The notes under the pieces: model-generated
The model's input: the letters and a program-made list of their open reading frames with translations, nothing else
The model's database searches: none
Told to the model about the DNA's origin: nothing
Shown: one piece after another, positions 60,536 through 64,000 of the stretch
Layout: every line of letters begins with the position of its first letter
How positions within the stretch are numbered: position 1 is the stretch's first letter
Made by a program: the position numbers and the translations under genes
Assembly (NCBI GenBank): GCA_022592435.1
Contig: JABYQS010000059.1
Coordinates: forward strand, 148,821-212,820
Reading direction: 5' to 3'
Length of the DNA: 64,000 nt
Source: Cerioporus squamosus
Lineage: Eukaryota > Basidiomycota > Agaricomycetes > Polyporales > Polyporaceae

Positions 60536-62565
60536 ATGCACTATCTGCCGCCACTCCTATGGGGTATCGTGAGTAGTCCGTTGTCATGATGCCTGGAAGG
60601 TTGCTGATGAGATTTACAGTTCACTCATGCTCTCTTCCACTATGCGTACCCGAGTTTGATTCGTCGTCCAGTTACGACGTTCTTGATCATACTATCCCTA
60701 GTATCAGTATTGCTATCCACGCAAACTCCATGGGATGAAGACGGATTACTTTACCTCCTCGCGTTTCCGATATCTATCGCCACCTCCGTAGCAGCATATC
60801 GCATCTCCCCGTTCCGCCCGTTGGCTGGTTACCCTGGGCCTGTCCTCGCCCGTGTCAGCAAGCTCTGGGCAGTCTGGCATATGTGGCGAGGGCGGCAACA
60901 TCACGTCATCATAGAGCTGCATCAACGCTACGGCACTTTTGTTCGCATCGGTGAGACGTCACCTCCTAGTCGCGGCATAGGGTGGATGTTGACACTCTGT
61001 CCAGGTCCGAACGACCTCTCGATTGCCGACGTGAAGGCGGTCACGCAGGTTCTGGGTGCGAGTGGGTTACCAAAGGGTGAATGTACGTATATCCTCGTAG
61101 TACCTCCCTATATGCACGTCAACTTATACGATCATCAGAGTACACCGCGAGGAAGAATCCGAAGACACCGAACAGCCTCTTCACAATGACCGGTGAGGAG
61201 CATGCCAACCGGCGTCGTCTCTGGAACCGCGGCATGAGCAACGAGAGTCTCAAGAACTACGAACCTGATATCGCGAAGAGGTCGGATGAACTCGTCCATT
61301 TCCTCAAGACTTCGGCACGTTGTGGAAACGTCGACCTCAACCGTGCTGTCGGGTACTTCACGTTCGATTTCATGGGTGACATGGCGTGTGTTTCTCAATT
61401 CCATATCTCTCACCTCATGGGCCTGACTCTTGACTATCACAGGTTCGGAAAATCGTTCGATATGCTCACTAGCAGAGACACCACAGGCTTGTGGGGCATT
61501 CTTGAGCGCTATTCAGTGCAAGTCTACCGGTCCCTTCGTTCTGAACTCGTACTGATGACCTCAAAGTACCGTCGCGCTTTTGACTCACATTCCGTGGGCT
61601 CACGCTGTGGCGCGAAGGCTCCCTATACTCTCCGATAACTTGCAACAGCTCCGGAACTTCGCCTTCAATGCCGCGATGGGCCGCTTGAAGGCGGGTACAA
61701 GTAAGAAGGACCTGTGGTATCATCTCGTACGTACTCTCACCATCGTCCATGCCGAGTACTATCGCTAACATGGACACTCAGTCAGACGAGGCCGGTCTAG
61801 AGAAGCAGAACCCGCCCGTGATAGATGTCGCCGCCGACGCGATACTCGCGATTATTGCGGGGTCCGACACCACTGCTTCCGCCCTCGCTTCGTTCTTCTA
61901 CTGCATCCTCAACGACAAAGCCTCCTATAAACGACTCCAGAAGGAGATCGACTCAGTGTACCCGCCAGGCGCTGACGCGACAGAATGCAGCTTGCACGAC
62001 CAGCTGGTGTACTTGGACGCTTGCCTGTAAGTACGATCCACATACACCAACTCCTCGCATGACTGATTGCACACAGGAACGAGACCCTGCGTATCTTCCA
62101 CCTGGGCCGACGAACGGTCCCCGTCAGGTACCATATAGCTCTGCGGGCGCCACGGTAATCGGAAGGTGAGGTCTCTCCAACATCGGCTTACACTTCAATG
62201 TACTGACAACCGTCCATGACCAGATACGTACCTCCCGGCACGCAAATCTACGTCCCACCCTGTGTCCTGCACCGCGATCCCCGCTACTTCTCCCCCGCTC
62301 CCGATGAGTTCCTCCCCTCCCGGTGGATCCCATCTGAAGCCGGTCTCTCTCCAATGCGCTCGAAACCGCCGCCTTCATCCCCTTCTCGTATGGCCCGGCC
62401 AACTGTGGCGGTCGCAACCTCGCGCGCCTGGAGCTGAAGATGGTCATCATCGCTCTCATGCGCGAGCTCGACTTTGATTTCGCCGACGGGTTCGCCGCGC
62501 AGGAGTGGCCGGATACGATCCTGGACTATTTGGTCACGTTCCGGGCCCCCTTCTTGTCAACGTGA
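60536..62565 (+). CDS. Cytochrome P450 monooxygenase ('high-nitrogen-upregulated' type), with apparent frameshifts
   Basis: Start MHYLPPLLWGI, then FTHALFHYAYPS and a membrane anchor (TTFLIILSLVSVLLS). Conserved blocks are LAGYPGPVLARVSKLW, RYGTFVRIGPNDLSI, FTMTGEEHANRRRLWNRG, FTFDFMGDMAFGKSFD, the I-helix AIIAGSDTTASAL (oxygen-binding Thr), NETLR (ExxR), YFSPAPDEFLPSRW and the haem loop PFSYGPANCGGRNLA with the Cys ligand. One intron uses a GC donor (GCAAGT near 61520). Frame breaks: near 62098 after TLRIF (one C short before PPGPTNGP) and near 62345 before NALETAAFIPF. Both affect conserved parts, so the gene is either damaged or misassembled. Family members oxidise diverse small molecules; the substrate is unknown. 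Confidence 0.85.
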
Positions 62566-63612
62566 GGGAGAGGGCCATCGTTGCCTGACAACTGTGCTCA
62601 GCCACTTCGAGTCCGCTATGCGTCACTGTTCGCGAGGTCGCGCTAGCACGGGATATCGACGAGGCTGAAGCGGATACCTGGCGGCGCGGCGAAGTCTTCA
62701 GGTAGCTGCAGGGTGGATCATATTTGGATATTCCTTCCGTCTGCTTAATTATGCGGATATTTGAACGCGTCTTTGCCACTGTTCCGAGTCGCACCTTGCA
62801 ATATGATCTGTGCCGCGAGGCGTCCCTCTGAGCGCATTGGGCTTCTCACGGTAGCGCCGCCCGCGTGGGCACATAACGCTGACGTTGACTTTGTTGTTTA
62901 AATTCCTAGATTACGACTGTCGTATCGACCCACCTTCCACTCTGGAGAGGACACACATCTTGGCATCTCTGCATTCACTTCTCTTTGGAGCGTGTGTAGC
63001 TCCGTCAAGCTCGAGGCCGCCACGCCAGACAGGTGCCCAGTCTCGGACGAGAGGAGCCGACAACGAGGTAAGTGATGTTCCGACTTCACTTCGGATCCAA
63101 TCTGAGCTCCCGCATGTTCATATCTCTCAGAACGTGTAGTCATTGGACGGACGGAGTGAGGATATCAGGATATCAGAGCTTAACAGTCGCATCTCAAGGA
63201 CCTGTGCATCCGGTTGACTGAGAAGGCTCCGAAGCCCGACAACCATTGGCTCATCCCTCGCAAATCAGCTATCCCGCATGAGTAAGAAGTAGTCACTCAG
63301 TTCCTCATGCACAGCTCCCAAGACCACCTTTCACAGTCTAGGTATAAGGTTTAGGAGGTGAGGACGCCTGTGGGTGAAGCGCGGTCACGGAGAACACGAC
63401 ACCATGATTGGGAAGGTCTGCATTCATGATATCGTACCGCTTCGTTGTACTCGTGAGACTGACAGGATCTTTGGCTTTCTGCTCCGGCGATATTAGGCTA
63501 CGACGGTGCTACCATGATTCTTCTGCCCCTTCTCGACTCCCGCACCTATGTATGCGACAGACACATCCTCCGCTGCCATTCTCATGCCTCAGTCGGCCGA
63601 GAGGCGAACGAC
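62566..63612. other. Intergenic region before the last DUF6534 gene
   Basis: No gene is seen. Just before 63613 the frame MYATDTSSAAILMPQSAE (from 63548) resembles a typical family N-terminus but is out of phase with the following exon. Confidence 0.4.
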
Positions 63613-64000
63613 ATGGACAAGACCTACGGGGCTCTGCTTCTCGGGACGTTCATCGGTCTCATGTGAGTGTTGCGCTCCTCATATTGTGCTCGCTGAGAGT
63701 TGGAACTTGACTGGATTCCTGATTCTAGTCTGTATGGACTGGGCCTACACCAGCTGTACCGATACTTCAGGCTGTACTCGAAGGATCTCGTATTCGTCCG
63801 CAGCTTGGTGAGCAACCAGCAAGTTTGCGTCTCTATCCCGGATGCTCACAGTAGCACTCGACTCGGACAGGTCATTTGACGATGTGCGTATCTGAACCCC
63901 TCGTTTATCGTCGTCGACCTCTGACGCCGAGTTGCAGGATATTCGAGACGGTGCATACTTTCCTGACGCTCCATGCCTGGTGAGTCTATCGAGGTCGTCA
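63613..64000 (+). CDS. DUF6534 family membrane protein (copy 7), cut by the window end
   Basis: Exon 1 (63613-63662) reads MDKTYGALLLGTFIGL; exon 2 (from 63729) reads ILYGLGLHQLYRYFRLYSKDLVFVRSL; exon 3 near 63938 reads IFETVHTFLTLHAW. This is the same block order as copies 1, 2 and 4. The gene continues beyond 64000. An upstream ATG at 63548 would add a family-like leader only if one base were missing near 63605. Confidence 0.78.

Overview
The window looks like nuclear DNA of a mushroom-forming basidiomycete (Agaricomycete, probably a polypore). Genes are broken by many 45-70 bp GT-AG introns, coding DNA is GC-rich, and the gene families (DUF6534 membrane proteins, F-box proteins, a P450 of the 'high-nitrogen-upregulated' type) are typical of Agaricomycetes. 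No rRNA, tRNA, CRISPR or intact transposon was found. The species assignment is inference.

Layout. 1-9 kb: two tandem DUF6534 genes (+) and a GNAT acetyltransferase (+). 9-14.5 kb: an F-box protein (-), a SARAF-like ER membrane protein (+) and a small basic protein (+). 15-20 kb: an SDR of the 3-oxoacyl-CoA reductase type (-), a second GNAT (+) and a DUF6534 gene (-). 22-30 kb: a Ser/Thr-rich single-pass membrane protein (+), a second SDR (+) and a DUF6534 gene (-). 31-45 kb: two direct copies of a 3-ketodihydrosphingosine reductase gene inside a ~2.5 kb segmental duplication, separated by degenerate repeats and a small conserved gene (-). 47-58 kb: a large inverted duplication whose arms each carry a DUF6534 gene; the right arm has a full-length ALDH3-type aldehyde dehydrogenase and the left arm only its first exons. 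Between the arms lies a CmcJ/NvfI-like oxygenase. 60.5-62.6 kb: a cytochrome P450. 63.6 kb: the start of a seventh DUF6534 gene.

How the genes relate. The main theme is duplication: seven DUF6534 genes, two GNATs, two SDRs, two ketosphinganine reductases, and one and a fraction ALDHs. Three duplicate pairs contain one copy that differs by a single missing base and loses its frame. The P450, ALDH, oxygenase and the Ser/Thr-rich membrane protein also show apparent one-base shifts. Several fall in C/G runs, so they could be assembly errors or real decay. Lipid enzymes of the ER membrane (two reductase types, fatty-aldehyde-type ALDH) recur. The oxygenase, ALDH and P450 within 11 kb could be a small specialised-metabolism neighbourhood, but no core synthase is visible.
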